From NCBI GenBank assembly GCA_029067355.1, contig JAIEEQ010000007.1, forward strand, positions 1 through 56,662: DNA of 56,662 nt, given 5' to 3'. The stretch comes from Anaeroplasmataceae bacterium. GTDB taxonomy: Bacteria > Bacillota_I > Bacilli_A > Acholeplasmatales > Anaeroplasmataceae. This document shows positions 1 to 9,410 of the stretch, one piece after another (within the stretch, counting starts at the first letter, position 1; every line of letters starts with the position of its first letter). The translations under genes and the position numbers were made by a program. The notes beneath the pieces were generated by a model. The model saw only the letters and a list, made by a program, of their open reading frames with translations, did not search any database and had not been told where the DNA came from.

Positions 1-1
1 G

Positions 2-1018
2 AATTATTTTCATATTGATGGCTTTCGTGTGGATGCGGTTAGCAACCTAATATATCATATGGGAAACCCAGAGCGTGGTGTAAACGAGGGGGCTTGTAGC
101 TTTTTAAGAGAGCTTTCAACCCTGATATTTGGTAAAGATGATAGAGTTCTTCTAATGGCAGAGGATTCCTCAAGCTTTCCTAATGTGACAAAGCCTGCTG
201 ATATTGGAGGAATTGGCTTTAATTACAAATGGGATATGGGCTGGATGAATGATACACTTAAGTATTTTAAGTTAGATCCAATTTATAGAAAATATCATCA
301 TCATCAGCTGACCTTTAGTATGGTATATTATTATAATGAGCAATTTGTTTTACCTCTATCACACGATGAGGTAGTTCATATGAAGGGGTCTATCTTGAAT
401 AAGATGCCTGGAGATTATTGGCAGCAGTTTGCAAATTACCGTCTTCTTATGGGCTATATGATGACTCATCCTGGAAAGAAGCTTTTGTTTATGGGAACAG
501 AGCTTGCTCCTTATAGTGAATGGGCCTTTAATAAGAGTCTTGACTGGCATTTGCTTCAATTTCCTAGTCATGATTCTGCGTATCACTATATGATGGATTT
601 GACAAACTTGTATAAAAATTCCAAATGCTTATATGAATTAGATTTTAGTTCAGAGGGCTTCCGCTATATTGATGCAGATAATATGGACCAGTCTTTGTAT
701 ATTTATGCTCGTTTTGCGAAGAATAAGGATGATCATTATTTGATTGTAATGAACTGTACCCCAAATACATATTACAATTACAAAATCGGTGTTCCAGGAA
801 AATATGATTATCAAGAGATTTTAAATAGTGATCGGGATATTTACGGTGGCTCAAATTGTATCAATCCTGTTGTTTGTAAAAGCCAGGAGGAGCTATGGAA
901 GAATGAGAAAAATGTTATATTTTTAAATATTCCACCATTAGGAATTACTATCTTAAAAGCAAAGAAGAAGGTTAAGCCAAGAACGAAACAGCCTAAAATT
1001 TCACCAATTGTGAAATAA
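2..1018 (+). CDS. glgB: 1,4-alpha-glucan branching enzyme, 5' truncated by the window edge
   Basis: The open frame runs in from the left edge (first whole codon at base 2), so this is the catalytic and C-terminal part of a longer protein. GH13 branching-enzyme motifs are present: the nucleophile Asp in FRVDAV (codon 32-34), the acid/base Glu in MAEDSS (161-163), and the transition-state Asp in LSHDEVVH (364-366). A C-terminal beta domain follows and ends in a Lys-rich tail. The enzyme makes alpha-1,6 branches in cytosolic glycogen. Glycogen phosphorylase follows 85 bp downstream with its own promoter, so this is probably the end of a glycogen locus lying mostly outside the window. The family call is firm; the N-terminus is not visible. 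Confidence 0.95.
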   Translation, partial: NYFHIDGFRVDAVSNLIYHMGNPERGVNEGACSFLRELSTLIFGKDDRVLLMAEDSSSFPNVTKPADIGGIGFNYKWDMGWMNDTLKYFKLDPIYRKYHHHQLTFSMVYYYNEQFVLPLSHDEVVHMKGSILNKMPGDYWQQFANYRLLMGYMMTHPGKKLLFMGTELAPYSEWAFNKSLDWHLLQFPSHDSAYHYMMDLTNLYKNSKCLYELDFSSEGFRYIDADNMDQSLYIYARFAKNKDDHYLIVMNCTPNTYYNYKIGVPGKYDYQEILNSDRDIYGGSNCINPVVCKSQEELWKNEKNVIFLNIPPLGITILKAKKKVKPRTKQPKISPIVK

Positions 1019-1042
1019 TGAAACGCTTTCTTGGACTATCTG

Positions 1043-1072
1043 TTGAAACAGTTTTTTTAAATATGGTATAAT
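1043..1072 (+). promoter_or_regulatory. sigma-A type promoter of glgP
   Basis: TTGAAA (1043-1048), 18 nt spacer, TATAAT (1067-1072), with the glgP SD site about 20 nt further on. This implies glgP can be transcribed independently of glgB. Confidence 0.75.
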
Positions 1073-1103
1073 TTACCAGGAATTTGATTTTGGAGGAGAA
1101 TAT

Positions 1104-3527
1104 ATGAATTATCCAAATTTTAAGGATGTAAAAACTTTTAAACAAGCTTTTATTCAAAATGTAGAGAATAAATATGCTGTTAACTTTAATGAGTCTACAA
1201 GCTATCAGCAATATGTTGTATTAGGAGAAATGCTTAGACAATATATTGCTAAGGATTGGCATGCGACCATAGAAAAAACAAAAGAGCGTAAGGCTCGTCA
1301 GGTTTATTATTTTTCTATGGAATTTTTAATGGGTCGTATGATTACAAATAATCTAATGAATGCTGGAGTTTATCCAATTGTAAAAAAGGCCTTTGATGAG
1401 CTGGGAATTGATTTAAATGAGGTAGAGCATCAGGAAACGGATGCAGGCTTAGGAAATGGCGGATTAGGACGCTTAGCGGCCTGCTTTATGGATTCTGTTG
1501 CTTCCTTAGGGCTTCCAGTTCATGGAAATTGTATTCGTTATCGCTATGGCTTTTTTGAGCAGGGAATTAGAAATGGATACCAGGTTGAGCATCCAGACCG
1601 CTGGTTAAAGGACGTTAATGTATGGGAAATTCGTAAGGATGATGAATCTGTTGAAATCCCATTCTATGGCTATATTGAGATTTCTAGTGAAAATGGAAAG
1701 CTTATTGTAAAGCATAGAAATGCTGAATATGTTAAGGCTGTACCTTATGATGTTCCAATCATTGGTGATGGAAACCACATTGTAAATACACTTCGCCTAT
1801 GGAGTGCAGAGCCAGCCTCAGTTTATCCAGATGACGCCTTTGAATATCATAAGAAGCTTAGAGAGATATCTTCTATGCTATATCCAAATGATGATACAGA
1901 GGAAGGAAAATTATTACGCTTAAAGCAACAATATTTCTTCGTCTCTGCTGGAGTTAAATCTGCAATTAAGCGCCATAAGAGCATTTTTAAGACTTGCAAG
2001 AATTTAGATAAGAAGCTTTGCTTCCATATCAATGATACTCACCCAGCCTTGATTGTACCTGAGCTAATGCGTATTTTAGTTGATGAAGAGGGAATTGAAT
2101 GGGATGAGGCATGGAGAATCACAAAGCATTGCTGTGCTTATACAAACCATACCATTCTTGCTGAGGCATTAGAAAAGTGGCCAGTTCATTTGTTTAAGAA
2201 ATTATTACCAAGAATATTTACGATTACAGAAGAGATTAATCGTCGTCTATTAATAGAGATTGCCCAAAGATATGGGGAGAATGCACCTGAAATTTACCAG
2301 ATGGCTATTGTTAAGGATAACACAATTCATATGGCTAATATGGCTATTGCAGGCTCCTTTAGCGTCAATGGAGTTGCAGCTTTACATACAGAAATCTTGA
2401 AAAATATTGAGATGAAGGTATTTAATGATTATTATCCTGGAAAGTTTAATAACAAGACAAATGGTATTACTCATCGTCGCTGGTGTCTTCATATTAATCC
2501 TGAATTGGTACAAATCCTCAATGAATATTGCGGAGAAGAGTGGGTGAAGAATCCAGATTTATTAGAAAAGCTTCTCCCTTATGCAGATGATCCAAAGCTT
2601 CAAGATAAGTTTATTAAGATGAAGCGTGCTCGTAAGGAAGCCTTGGCAAATATGATTTATAAATCTCAGGGCGTAAGCTTAGATACAAATTCTATTTTTG
2701 ATGTGCAGGTAAAACGTCTTCATGAATATAAGCGTCAGCTGATGAATGCCCTTCATGTGATGTATGTATATAATCGCTTAAAGCATGATATGGAATATCG
2801 AAAGAACTATCATCCTCACACCTTTATCTTTGGTGCAAAGAGTGCTCCTGGATATGCCTTCGCAAAGAAGATTATTAAGCTAATTAATACAATTGCAGAT
2901 AAGGTAAACAATGATTATGAAACAAACTCCTATTTAAAGGTTGTGTTTGTTGTGAACTATAATGTTACCTATGCAGAAACTATTATGCCAGCAGCAAATG
3001 TTTCTGAGCAGATTTCAACAGCATCTAAGGAAGCTTCAGGAACTGGAAATATGAAGTTTATGATGAATGGTGCAATTACCTGTGGTACTTTAGATGGTGC
3101 TAATGTCGAGATTGGAGATTTGGTGGGAGAAGATAACATTGTAATTTTTGGTATGAATGCCAAAGAGGTTACGGATTTATACGCCCACGGAAATTATAAT
3201 CCAATGGAAATTTATGAAAATAATCCAGTGTTACATGAGGTTATTGATCAGTTGACAAATGGCTTTTTTGAGAATGTTTCTCCTGATGAATTTAAGGATA
3301 TTCGTGATAATCTTCTTTATCGTGATCCATACCTTACCTTAAAGGATTTTGATTCCTATGTGAAAGCACAGGAAAAAATTAATGATTTGTATAAGGATGT
3401 TAAAAAATGGACTCATATGGCTATTGTCAATGTAGCTAAATCAGGCTTCTTTACAACAGATCGTACAATGCGTCAATATAATGCAGATATCTGGAAGGTA
3501 GAGCCTATTTCTATGGAGGAAGAATAA
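1104..3527 (+). CDS. glgP: Glycogen/maltodextrin phosphorylase
   Basis: An 807-residue GT35 phosphorylase that releases glucose-1-phosphate from alpha-1,4-glucans in the cytosol. The PLP-binding lysine is K651 in EASGTGNMKFMMNGA. The N-terminal DAGLGNGGLGRLAACF and central FDVQVKRLHEYKRQ motifs are typical, and the length is normal for the family. ATG 1104 is preceded by GGAGGAG at a good distance. It follows glgB, so branch formation and phosphorolysis are encoded together. No allosteric N-terminal extension is seen, as expected for bacterial enzymes. Substrate preference (glycogen or maltodextrin) cannot be read from the sequence. Confidence 0.97.
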   Translation: MNYPNFKDVKTFKQAFIQNVENKYAVNFNESTSYQQYVVLGEMLRQYIAKDWHATIEKTKERKARQVYYFSMEFLMGRMITNNLMNAGVYPIVKKAFDELGIDLNEVEHQETDAGLGNGGLGRLAACFMDSVASLGLPVHGNCIRYRYGFFEQGIRNGYQVEHPDRWLKDVNVWEIRKDDESVEIPFYGYIEISSENGKLIVKHRNAEYVKAVPYDVPIIGDGNHIVNTLRLWSAEPASVYPDDAFEYHKKLREISSMLYPNDDTEEGKLLRLKQQYFFVSAGVKSAIKRHKSIFKTCKNLDKKLCFHINDTHPALIVPELMRILVDEEGIEWDEAWRITKHCCAYTNHTILAEALEKWPVHLFKKLLPRIFTITEEINRRLLIEIAQRYGENAPEIYQMAIVKDNTIHMANMAIAGSFSVNGVAALHTEILKNIEMKVFNDYYPGKFNNKTNGITHRRWCLHINPELVQILNEYCGEEWVKNPDLLEKLLPYADDPKLQDKFIKMKRARKEALANMIYKSQGVSLDTNSIFDVQVKRLHEYKRQLMNALHVMYVYNRLKHDMEYRKNYHPHTFIFGAKSAPGYAFAKKIIKLINTIADKVNNDYETNSYLKVVFVVNYNVTYAETIMPAANVSEQISTASKEASGTGNMKFMMNGAITCGTLDGANVEIGDLVGEDNIVIFGMNAKEVTDLYAHGNYNPMEIYENNPVLHEVIDQLTNGFFENVSPDEFKDIRDNLLYRDPYLTLKDFDSYVKAQEKINDLYKDVKKWTHMAIVNVAKSGFFTTDRTMRQYNADIWKVEPISMEEE

Positions 3528-3549
3528 GGGATGAAAATTCCCTTTTTTT
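3526..3549 (+). terminator. Rho-independent terminator after glgP
   Basis: A short 6-bp stem, AAGGGA/TCCCTT, with a 7-nt loop runs into a T-rich tract. It overlaps the glgP stop codon. Confidence 0.65.
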
Positions 3550-3574
3550 CTTAAATCAAATCCTTGATTTTAGG

Positions 3575-3603
3575 TTGACATTTTGAGGTTTAATTTTTAT
3601 AAT
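3575..3603 (+). promoter_or_regulatory. Strong consensus promoter for the MutS-like gene
   Basis: TTGACA (3575-3580), 17 nt spacer, TATAAT (3598-3603). Both hexamers match the sigma-A consensus exactly. The start codon is 38 nt further on. Confidence 0.8.
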
Positions 3604-3641
3604 TATAAAAAGCTTATCAATAAGAAGCTTTGGAGGTATAT

Positions 3642-5366
3642 ATGATTGATTTAAGTAAAGCCCAACAGCTTAAGGAAGAAATAGATAAAATCACAAAAAT
3701 AACAAAAAGAATCTCATTTCTTCGGTTTTGTATTTTTGTATGTATTGTTATATTTGTAGTCTGCTTTATAACCTTAGATCAGTTTATCCTGTATTTGAGC
3801 TTAAGCCTTTTAAGTATTTTTTGCTTTATCGCTTGTGTTATTTTCACAAGTCCACTTTATCATAAGCTCAAGCTGTTAACCAATCTATCTTTCGTTTACA
3901 AGAAGCATGAGAACCGACGAAATTTAAGCTATCACAGCTTCACTCCAGATGGAAGAGAACTAATCGATTATAAGGATTATAAGGAATTGGATTTAGACTT
4001 GTTAGGACCAAGATCCTTGTATCAATACCTCTGTGTTGCAAAATCTAAGGAGGGAAGAAGTAAGCTTGCAAAGCAACTTTCTTTTCCAGAACAAAAATCA
4101 GAGCAATTTACAGCCTGTGTTGCAAGTCTATCAAAGGATGAGGCAGTCTTGAGACTAGAGGCTTCCATTTCCTTAATTGGAGCAGATGCAAAGGATTGTG
4201 ATGAAAAGGAAATGCTTGGAATTACCAAAACAAAAATTAAGATTCCTTGGTATGGCTTTTTGTTATGTGCTCTATCCTATGGAATTTTAGCTGTCTTTCT
4301 CACAATTTTATTAATTCATCACATTGACCCTTATTTCCTATTCTTATTTATCCCAATTAATTTTTTGATTGCAAAAAGATGTATTCAATCTGAAGTATTT
4401 GTGTTTCCTTCTACTAAATATGCCAATTTGCTTTCTGCTTATAAAAGACTAGCAAAGGATGTTTTAGAAATAGAACTAGATGACCCCTATTATAAAAATC
4501 TTCAAAAAACAATAGAAGCACAATATAATTCATTAGTGAAGCTGAGCCGTATTTTTGAAATGCTTTCCTATCGGAAAAATATTATTTTATCAATTGTTGG
4601 AAATGGTTTATTTTATTTAGACTATATTCTAGCTGGCTTTTTTAACTCCTTTACAAAGCATTTAGATTCCATTGAGGAGTGCTTAGATGCATTATCTGAA
4701 TTAGAACTATTATTGTCATTAGCAACCATCGGAATTGATCAGGAAACCTATTGTATACCTCAAAAAACAGGTGGCTTTACCATAGTTGATGGATATCATC
4801 CTTTGGTTAAATCCTGTGTAGCAAATTCCTTTCATTTTAGCGGAGGAATTATTTTAACGGGCAGCAATATGTCTGGAAAGACTACGTTTATGAGAATGCT
4901 AGGAGTAAATCAGATTTTAGCAAATGCAGGTGGTATTGTGTGTGCAAAGGAATTTTGCACAGGAACGTATCAGGTCGTTACCTCCCTTCGGGCAAACGAT
5001 ATGTTACAGGAGGGAATATCAACCTTTTATGCAGAAGTTCATCGTATGAAGCAAATTATGGAATGTAGTCATTCTAGGGATACGCTTGTTTTAGTGGATG
5101 AAATTTTTAAGGGTACAAATGCAAAGGACAGAATTTATGCTGCAAAGGAAATCATTCATAAGCTTTCTAAGATGGGAGTATATTTCTTGATTACAACTCA
5201 TGATTTTGAGCTTTGTGATGTTGAAGAAATTAAAAACTACCATTTTGATGAGGAATACGTTGGAGATCAAATTACGTTTGATTATAAAATAAAAGATGGC
5301 AAATGCCAAAAGACAAATGCCATCTATTTACTTAAGCTTGCTGGTGTTTTAGATACGAAAGAATAA
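3642..5366 (+). CDS. Membrane-anchored MutS-family ATPase
   Basis: A 574-residue protein with a MutS-type C-terminal ATPase: Walker A GSNMSGKT (residues 407-414) and a LVDEIFKGTNAKDR Walker B/signature region. It lacks the mismatch-recognition domain of MutS and the Smr nuclease domain of MutS2. Instead it has two hydrophobic pairs (about residues 24-70 and 199-244) that look like four membrane helices. Similar MutS-related membrane proteins are annotated in other Firmicutes, but I know of no defined function. ATG 3642 is chosen over an in-frame TTG 12 nt upstream because GGAGGT overlaps that TTG and is correctly spaced for the ATG. The 3' end overlaps the convergent HAD gene by 35 bp. True mutS2 is a separate gene at 28959. 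Confidence 0.85.
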   Translation: MIDLSKAQQLKEEIDKITKITKRISFLRFCIFVCIVIFVVCFITLDQFILYLSLSLLSIFCFIACVIFTSPLYHKLKLLTNLSFVYKKHENRRNLSYHSFTPDGRELIDYKDYKELDLDLLGPRSLYQYLCVAKSKEGRSKLAKQLSFPEQKSEQFTACVASLSKDEAVLRLEASISLIGADAKDCDEKEMLGITKTKIKIPWYGFLLCALSYGILAVFLTILLIHHIDPYFLFLFIPINFLIAKRCIQSEVFVFPSTKYANLLSAYKRLAKDVLEIELDDPYYKNLQKTIEAQYNSLVKLSRIFEMLSYRKNIILSIVGNGLFYLDYILAGFFNSFTKHLDSIEECLDALSELELLLSLATIGIDQETYCIPQKTGGFTIVDGYHPLVKSCVANSFHFSGGIILTGSNMSGKTTFMRMLGVNQILANAGGIVCAKEFCTGTYQVVTSLRANDMLQEGISTFYAEVHRMKQIMECSHSRDTLVLVDEIFKGTNAKDRIYAAKEIIHKLSKMGVYFLITTHDFELCDVEEIKNYHFDEEYVGDQITFDYKIKDGKCQKTNAIYLLKLAGVLDTKE

Positions 5367-6069
5367 AATCTAGTGCTCCATTTTCCTGATTGGATTTAGG
5401 AGTTTGATACTTGCAGAGTTTTTTTAATTCCTCATCCGCATTTTCCATTGCAACCTGTACCTCACAATGACCAATGAATTCATAATCTGATATAGAATCA
5501 CCAATGCCAATGGCTGGTGATTTTTTTAATTTTTTCAGCCAGGATGCCTTCGTTGATGGATTTTTTGTTATAAGAAGCATCTTTTTTTTAGCATCAGAAG
5601 CTAAGGTCTGAATTGAATAGTTTGTTATTTTATTTAAAAATGAATCCTCTTCCTTTTGGTATAGTACAGCGATAAAGGATGAAATTTCTTTTGGAAACTG
5701 GCTGCAAAGCTTTATTTTTTTTCCTGGATAAAAGTTTTTTAAACGTTCCTGATAGGAAACAACATAGCAGGTATCCTCTAAAACAGCATATAGGGTGTAA
5801 ATTCCTTTAAATGGAGGCAGAAGCATCTGATGGTTTAGTTCTAATGGAGCATAATCATAGGTGTGGTTAGCATAAAGCTTATTTTCCACAGTGGAAACAA
5901 TTTGAATATTAGGAATATCCAAGATATCTCTTATTTCCCATAGCCAAGCAGTTGAAAGAATGGTTATGCTATGACTAAGAGAAAGATCCGTTAAAATCTT
6001 ACGTGCATCCTTTGATAGTGTATTTGCATCATTTAGAAGTGTTTTTTCTAAATCTAAATATATTTCCAT
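5332..6069 (-). CDS. HAD-superfamily hydrolase, Cof-like, with a variant motif I
   Basis: A 245-residue protein with the layout of Cof-type HAD phosphatases: motif I near the N-terminus (YLDLEKTLL, D6), a cap region, and motif IV GIGDSISDYEFI near residue 200 with a following basic/acidic tail. The usual DxDGT is DLEKT here, so the second Asp, the general acid/base, is replaced by Glu. The substrate is probably a small phosphate ester but is unknown. ATG 6069 is preferred over an in-frame GTG at 6078 because AGGTGAT lies just upstream of the ATG. Its tail overlaps the MutS-like gene; its promoter region is shared with the divergent gene at 6176. Confidence 0.8.
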   Translation of the reverse strand: MEIYLDLEKTLLNDANTLSKDARKILTDLSLSHSITILSTAWLWEIRDILDIPNIQIVSTVENKLYANHTYDYAPLELNHQMLLPPFKGIYTLYAVLEDTCYVVSYQERLKNFYPGKKIKLCSQFPKEISSFIAVLYQKEEDSFLNKITNYSIQTLASDAKKKMLLITKNPSTKASWLKKLKKSPAIGIGDSISDYEFIGHCEVQVAMENADEELKKLCKYQTPKSNQENGALDFILSYLKHQQA

Positions 6070-6085
6070 TGAAATCACCTAATTT

Positions 6086-6114
6086 ATTATCGCATTCCTA
6101 AAAGAAAATGTAAA
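6086..6114 (-). promoter_or_regulatory. Promoter of the HAD gene
   Basis: Read on the minus strand: TTTACA (6114-6109), 17 nt spacer, GATAAT (6091-6086). The SD AGGTGA follows within about 6 nt of the -10, so the 5' leader must be very short. Confidence 0.55.
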
Positions 6115-6121
6115 TAAAAAC

Positions 6122-6150
6122 TTTAAAAAATGCTTTGTTTATTATATAAT
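6122..6150 (+). promoter_or_regulatory. Promoter of the ftsK-lepB-rbgA-rnhB operon
   Basis: A consensus TATAAT (6145-6150) with a weak TTTAAA at -35 (6122-6127), 17 nt spacing. It lies back to back with the HAD promoter. Confidence 0.5.
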
Positions 6151-6175
6151 AATAAAGAAAGTATGGTGATTGAAA

Positions 6176-7093
6176 ATGGAACTGATCATTTTAATTGATT
6201 TAGGTATTATTAAAATTGATTTTTCAACAATCATTAGCTTTTTGCTTGGCGCTGTGATGGGCTTTATTATACTTTTACTTGTATATGCTCTTGCGGTAAT
6301 ATCAAGCATAAGAACAAAGAATTTTATTACAAAGACAGAAGCAGACGATTTGACGACTCAAGAGGTTAAGGATATGGTTTTGCAAACTCAGAAATCCTTT
6401 AAGGATAAAACGCTTCGTAAGGATGTTTCTAGGATTAGCCATTGTTATAGCTTAAGTCGTGATTTGGCCTATGGAATTGCTGTTCGGTTTTATCCTGATA
6501 GCAATCATCCATTTTTGGAATTATCCATAAATGAAATTACTCTTTTAACAGGATATATCACCTCTCGTGTTGATGAGCTTTTGAATCACAGAGGCATCCG
6601 AATGCTACGTAAGCTAAAGATTTCAACGATTGTAAATTTATCTTCAAAAACGAAGGACATTGAGGAATCAAAGGCCTTTCAAACAACAAAGACAATCAGT
6701 GAAAATTTGAATAAGGCAAAATATGTGCTAGATATCATTAATCCCTTGAAATGGGGAAGAAAGCTAATTGTGGATCGAATCATCAATTTGATAGTGAATC
6801 AAATCTGCTTGGTCATCATTTCTATTGTGGGAGAGGAAACCTATAAGATTTATTCTAAGAAGGTTTTCAATAAGGATGTTGAATTAGATACAGGAACAGA
6901 AGATTTATTGGATGCTATGTCAGATTCTTTAAAAAATGCTGTAATGGAGATGGAAGGAGAACTTCCATCAGAGCAGGTTTTACCTAAACAGCGTCTTAAA
7001 ACAAAGGTTTATTCTAAACAGCTTGAAAAAGAAAATTGGATAACCTTTAATCCAATATATCCAATGAAAAGAAAAATGGAGGTTGAACAATGA
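6176..7093 (+). CDS. Single-span membrane protein of unknown function, coupled to ftsK
   Basis: 305 residues. A strongly hydrophobic helix lies at about residues 15-40, followed by a soluble, charged region and a second, weaker hydrophobic stretch (around residues 200-220). I do not recognise a family. ATG 6176 has GGTGAT directly upstream; a TTG 6 nt earlier would sit inside that SD. The stop overlaps the ftsK start (ATGA, 7090-7093), so the two are translationally coupled. The ftsK product downstream has no membrane segments, so this protein could be its membrane partner, but that is inference from position only. Confidence 0.7.
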   Translation: MELIILIDLGIIKIDFSTIISFLLGAVMGFIILLLVYALAVISSIRTKNFITKTEADDLTTQEVKDMVLQTQKSFKDKTLRKDVSRISHCYSLSRDLAYGIAVRFYPDSNHPFLELSINEITLLTGYITSRVDELLNHRGIRMLRKLKISTIVNLSSKTKDIEESKAFQTTKTISENLNKAKYVLDIINPLKWGRKLIVDRIINLIVNQICLVIISIVGEETYKIYSKKVFNKDVELDTGTEDLLDAMSDSLKNAVMEMEGELPSEQVLPKQRLKTKVYSKQLEKENWITFNPIYPMKRKMEVEQ

Positions 7094-9393
7094 GAAAAAA
7101 GAAAAATAATCTAGAAACCATAGAATTAGATGAGAAATTTAGTATCCCCCAGATTAGTTATACCTTAGAAGGCTTGATTAAAGGAAAAACAAAATTTCAA
7201 AGAAGCCAAATTGTTTCTCCAATGCATGGAACTCATGTAGTAGACCGTATGCATTATGTGGACAATAGTGGAAAGATTGATGTAGATTATGGCTATGATT
7301 ATATTAGAGATGAGAAGCATATTTCTGATGAGGAATTAATTGCTCGTCATGGAACAAAGTATTATGAGTTTAGTTATGTGAATAAGCAGTTGACTGAAGA
7401 GGAAAAGCGAGGAACAGATTATACGAAAAAAGTAGAGCAGGTTGCTTCAGAGCCCATCAAGGAGAATAAAACCTTAAGCACCTTCTTTACCACAGGAGAG
7501 GATCTTAAAAATATAGATGAGCCTATTATTTCAGAGTCGCCTGTATTTGAGGAAGTTCCTCTAGAACAGCCTTTTTCTTATTTGGATGAGGATACAGAGT
7601 TTAAGATTCATATATCTGTTGCGGATGAAGAGGAGGATGAACCTTATGAGTACAATAGCTTTGATGCGAAGCTTCCACGTCCAGAGCCTACTCCAATTCA
7701 TAACTATGAGTATCAGAGAATGGAGCCTAAGCCTCAGCAGCCGTTACCTAAGGAGCCTAAAATCATTCAGCAAGAGGCTAAGCCAATAGAAAAAATTGAA
7801 GAGATTTCAATTTCTCCTAAGGAAGAATATATTGCGAAAGAGATTGATGAGGCAGTACTTGAAGAGCGTGTGGCAGAGGAGGTAAGAAAACCAGAGCCAG
7901 TAGCTCAGCCTTCTAAGCCAGTTGAGCAACCAAAAAAGCCAAAATATGATACATACCATATCCCGTATAAGGAGCTTTTTCCAAAGAGCGATGGTTCCTT
8001 AGATGAGATGCCAGCATGGCTAGAAGAAAAGAAGGAAATCATCAATCAACAGCTTCAGGCCTTTGGAATTGATGGTGAGGTCATTACATATACAAAGGGA
8101 CCTGCCTTTACGCGTTATGAAATTATGCTAGCTCAGAATGTTAATGTAAAAAAGATTAACAGCATTTATGATAATATTCAAATGGCATTAAAAGCGAAAT
8201 CTATGCGTATTCAAGCCCCAATTCCTGGGAAAAATACAGTTGGTATTGAAGTTCCAAATGAACAAGCGGATATGGTGGCCTATGGAGATATTTTGACAGA
8301 CGATTATATTCAAAGTAAGAAGAACTTGTTAATTGCGATGGGAAAGGATATTGATGGCACACCTGTTTTCCAAAACATTATTGATATGCCACATGCATTA
8401 ATTGCAGGAGCAACTAAATCTGGAAAATCAGTATGTATCAATACACTTCTAGTTTCTCTTTTAATTAAGAATTCCCCAGATCAATTAAAGTTAATTTTAG
8501 TTGATCCAAAGAAGGTTGAGCTTTCATTCTATAATAACCTTCCTCATTTAGCTACGCCAGTCATAGATGATCCTGTGATTGCGACAGAAGCATTAAAATG
8601 GGCTGTTGCAGAAATGGAAAGAAGATATGAGCTTTTGGCTATTTCTAGAGTGAGAAATATTGAGGATTATAATAGAAAAAGAGAAATGAAGCCAGAAATG
8701 GAAAATCTTCCATTTATTGTTATAGTGGTTGACGAGTTTAATGATTTAATTATGCAATGTGGTGTAGAAGCAAACGATGCTATTGTTCGTTTGGCTCAAA
8801 AGGCCAGAGCGGCAGGAATTCATATTATTTTGGCTACTCAGCGTCCAACAGTAAATGTGGTTAGTGGTACAATTAAGGCAAACATTACCTGTCGTATTGC
8901 CTTTAGAGTTGCGACAGATGCAGATTCTCGTATTATCTTAGATGAGCAGGGAGCAGAGAGTCTGTTAGGTCGTGGAGATATGCTTATCAAGAACAATGGA
9001 CTACCAGAGCGTGTTCAAGGAGCATACATCTCAGATGATGAAATTGGATCAATCTGCGATTATATTTGTGAGCATTTTGAACCAGATTTCCTATTTACTC
9101 ATGAGGAGTTAAGAAAGAAGGCCTCAGGTGGTGCAGGTGCATCAGGAAATGGTAGAGATTCTATTCAAGAATCTGAAGACCTTCTATATCAAATTGCATT
9201 ATATTGTATTGAATCTGGAATGTGCTCTATAAATTCTATTCAGAACAGCTTTGGTCTAGGATTTAATAGAGCGTCTAGAATTGTAGCTATTCTAGAAGAA
9301 AGAGGTATCGTATCTCCTAAAAATGGTACAAAGGGTAGAGAGATTTTAGTCGATTCCTACCGTTTAAAGGAAATGTTTGACGATGTACTTTAA
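7090..9393 (+). CDS. ftsK: FtsK/SpoIIIE DNA translocase lacking N-terminal membrane helices
   Basis: 767 residues. The N-terminal 290 or so are acidic and Pro/Glu-rich with no hydrophobic segment. Then come the alpha/beta motor (Walker A GATKSGKS at 440-447, Walker B FIVIVVDEFND) and, after a Gly/Ser linker, a gamma winged-helix domain (about 695-765, with the NRASRIVAILEERGIV core) that in FtsK reads polar DNA signals and contacts XerD. Usual FtsK proteins carry four TM helices at the N-terminus; none is present here. The start overlaps the preceding membrane-protein gene by 4 nt. The role is chromosome segregation and dimer resolution at division, and xerD lies at 53342. The motor assignment is certain; how it reaches the septum is not. 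Confidence 0.93.
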   Translation: MRKKKNNLETIELDEKFSIPQISYTLEGLIKGKTKFQRSQIVSPMHGTHVVDRMHYVDNSGKIDVDYGYDYIRDEKHISDEELIARHGTKYYEFSYVNKQLTEEEKRGTDYTKKVEQVASEPIKENKTLSTFFTTGEDLKNIDEPIISESPVFEEVPLEQPFSYLDEDTEFKIHISVADEEEDEPYEYNSFDAKLPRPEPTPIHNYEYQRMEPKPQQPLPKEPKIIQQEAKPIEKIEEISISPKEEYIAKEIDEAVLEERVAEEVRKPEPVAQPSKPVEQPKKPKYDTYHIPYKELFPKSDGSLDEMPAWLEEKKEIINQQLQAFGIDGEVITYTKGPAFTRYEIMLAQNVNVKKINSIYDNIQMALKAKSMRIQAPIPGKNTVGIEVPNEQADMVAYGDILTDDYIQSKKNLLIAMGKDIDGTPVFQNIIDMPHALIAGATKSGKSVCINTLLVSLLIKNSPDQLKLILVDPKKVELSFYNNLPHLATPVIDDPVIATEALKWAVAEMERRYELLAISRVRNIEDYNRKREMKPEMENLPFIVIVVDEFNDLIMQCGVEANDAIVRLAQKARAAGIHIILATQRPTVNVVSGTIKANITCRIAFRVATDADSRIILDEQGAESLLGRGDMLIKNNGLPERVQGAYISDDEIGSICDYICEHFEPDFLFTHEELRKKASGGAGASGNGRDSIQESEDLLYQIALYCIESGMCSINSIQNSFGLGFNRASRIVAILEERGIVSPKNGTKGREILVDSYRLKEMFDDVL

Positions 9394-9410
9394 AAAGGAA
9401 AAGGGTATAA

